From contig NW_024609857.1 of the NCBI RefSeq assembly GCF_016920785.2, forward strand, positions 195,747,027 to 195,811,026: DNA of 64,000 bases, written 5' to 3'. Positions 62,265-64,000 of the stretch are shown piece after piece. A program made the translations under genes and the position numbers. Position 1 is the stretch's first letter. Each line of letters starts with the position of its first letter. Source of the stretch: Ixodes scapularis (lineage: Eukaryota > Arthropoda > Arachnida > Ixodida > Ixodidae). The notes below the pieces were generated by a model. That model had not been told where the DNA came from, made no database searches, and saw only the letters and a program-made list of their open reading frames with translations.

Positions 62265-64000
62265 CCGCATTATTGGGAAACGCTCAAGGTACCAGCAAAG
62301 ACAGCGAGCTGGCTTGAAATTTCCATCGAGCGGAAAACGAGTGTCATTTTTATTTCATCATGCGCTTTCATTTTGATATGGCTCAAAATGGGCGCGAAAT
62401 AGTAACAGGTAAGGCAACAAAATTTAGATTTTAGGTCTGGAGCACCGCCATACTCAGCCGTGTTGGGGGCATCTCTCGCGAGTCAATACGGCAAAGGTAT
62501 TGCGCGTCGAACTGTACGTGAGAGTTATCCATTTCAGCGAAACCTTGATTTCGCAAAACTATTGTGGCTCGAGTCGTGGCTTCCAGTACTTGGAAGCCAC
62601 GAGCGAGAAATAAATGACAGTTGATTTTGAAGGACAATCGCGACGTGGAAACCCATAAAAGAGAGTTCCAATAAGACGAGCGCTTCCCCTTCTCTTCAAG
62701 TGCGTGGGTTACGCTCTCAATCCTCCACCTGTGGTAACACTGCAAGCTCCTAAAATCGCTTTAAAAACGTTCCTGATCGCAACAACTTTTTTTTTCTTTT
62801 TGTCGAGGCGCTATTTCATTTTTTTTTTTTTCTTTTTGTCTACCTTGATACCCCATCAGCGCAAAAACTACCATAAACTAAACAAACAAAAAAAAAATAG
62901 TGGGCATACAACGACAACGCACCCACTGGGACCCGAGTCAAGGCAAGAAAAAAATCATGTTCGCATACACAGACAGAACGCCTCCATCGAAAGAAATGAA
63001 TCATGAGCTTGTTCTGCCAGTTTCGTTGTGCGTCTGTCAAAAGCCACAAAGGAGGAAGACAATCAGCGCCTACACCACTCCCCTCCCCTCCCCCAACCCC
63101 CCCCCCCCCCCCACCCCCCGACCACCCCTAAAAAGAAGAAAAAGAAAGGTTTCTTGGCCTCGCGCGCGGTCGCCCAAGCGATGACCTTGGAAGGGTATGC
63201 GATTGTAGCACGTTTGTCCCCCGGTTGTGCCCCTGTCTCAAATGCCACGGTCCGTTTCTCCCAAGTGCCCGTCTTATCTTCCCGAGTATCAACTCCGCAC
63301 TGATTCTGAATCATTCCGATGCTTTCCAACGTTGCAAAACTGTTAGACGAATATTTGCACAGAAGTATACACTGTTCGCAGAACTATCTACGGCGCTAAA
63401 ATTCAAAAGCGCCGTGTTGGATTCGGGAACTCGTGTAGGTTTAGCTCATTGTTGGAACATTCTTATTCGCTCGATGAACTCCACAAAACGTGTAAATATT
63501 AGAATGAACTTTCCAGAGAACGATAGTTGTTGTCGGGGTTCCAGGCGACCGGACAGGTCGCAATTATTGGCTGATTAAAAATTTTATTTCATAATCACAA
63601 TCGTATCATCAAGGGCACGCCATTTCCTCATCACTTCTTCTACGAAAAGAGTTGCTGTATTCGTAGCACACACAGACGGAAACGGTTGAGACTGTGCCCA
63701 AATAATATCTTCTTTTGGCAGGTACTGCGCAGCGATTACACACAATGCCTCTAACATAAACATGCTGCTCCACATGTCTATTCACAAGATGCAATACATC
63801 GTTCTCCCAACTTTGTTGAAATGGGCATGAAAGCGCGTAACCGTCACTTTTTTGAAGTTCTACTTAGAGGTGAACTGTTTACCGTAAAAAGTCGTTAATT
63901 ATTTATTTTTTTCCGTTCCACTACAAAGCTCGATTCACTTAAATTTTTGTTTTTATATCGTCTCTACAGCGCTTTTACGTCGGTACTTTCGTGTTAGAGA
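61131..64000. other. Non-coding stretch with homopolymer tracts
   Basis: No gene recognised. Poly-T tracts at 61459-61482, 62230-62259 and 62819-62831 and a C-rich tract at 63088-63119 create most of the open frames. The - strand frame 63584-63775 (ALCVIAAQYLPKEDI) and + strand frame 61537-61794 look slightly protein-like but match nothing I know. Confidence 0.5.

Noticed and set aside
63584..63794. Two overlapping - strand frames of 61-63 residues
   Set aside because: Composition is mildly protein-like, but no family could be recognised and no splice context was found.
1..64000. CRISPR array, bacterial operons, riboswitches
   Set aside because: The tandem arrays have no spacer structure and the DNA is clearly nuclear eukaryotic.
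1..64000. tRNA or rRNA genes
   Set aside because: Scanned by eye for T-loop boxes (GGTTCGAAT-like); hits at 44316 and 61048 lack an acceptor stem and A box.
1..64000. Endogenous viral elements
   Set aside because: The reverse transcriptases seen are all retrotransposon types; no envelope gene or non-retroviral viral protein was recognised.

Overview
The window looks like a stretch of a large, repeat-laden arthropod nuclear genome, most likely a tick. Genes are split by introns with GT/AG boundaries. Coding sequence is sparse. Almost everything recognisable is transposon-derived: non-LTR retrotransposons with RNase H and zinc-finger tails, Ty3/gypsy elements, hAT remnants and many foldback or MITE-like elements. 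The tick assignment is inference from the style of the elements and could not be tested by a search.

Only one host gene is clear. The last two coding exons of an AMP-binding acyl-CoA/4-coumarate-CoA ligase-like (luciferase-like) enzyme lie on the + strand at 10231-10494 and 18416-18531. They share matching phase-1 splice junctions, and a poly(A) signal lies at 18698. The 7.9-kb intron between them has absorbed several transposons. Weaker host candidates are a golgin-like coding segment (29369-29500, -), a degraded transporter-like fragment (about 9204-9560, -) and an unrecognised 73-codon frame (25877-26098, -).

Layout. 1-3.9 kb: non-coding, with a palindromic 22-bp-period array (1860-2373) and a minisatellite. 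3.9-9.2 kb: two decayed jockey/CR1-like retrotransposons on opposite strands. 9.2-18.7 kb: the ligase exons and the TE-filled intron. 19.6-23.3 kb: a heavily decayed gypsy element. 26.4-28.2 kb: a CR1/L2-like reverse transcriptase with a long open frame. 29.8-34.6 kb: a near-perfect foldback, an internally deleted gypsy element, a decayed non-LTR copy and an ORF1 with a broken 2A motif. 35.4 kb: a hAT dimerisation-domain fragment. 37.3-37.7 kb: an ORF1 N-terminus with a canonical 2A-like motif. 38.1-42.6 kb: an I-like non-LTR element split by a 2.86-kb TIR-bounded DNA element that carries two kinds of palindrome-rich tandem arrays and has itself been hit by a hAT MITE. 43.5-48.7 kb: a cluster of MITEs and foldbacks. 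48.9-50.1 kb: an RNase H tail of another non-LTR element. 50.3-59.5 kb: a gypsy retrotransposon with 187-bp LTRs and a 5-bp target duplication. Its 5' LTR has been interrupted by a near-complete 4.9-kb non-LTR element with its own 8-bp target duplication. 59.5-64 kb: non-coding apart from one MITE and homopolymer tracts.

The most notable signals are the 2.86-kb element at 38749-41609 with a related end at 1860-2373, the nested, dated insertions at 50.3-59.5 kb, the two 2A-like ORF1 proteins, and a snap-back inverted duplication at 33257-33322.
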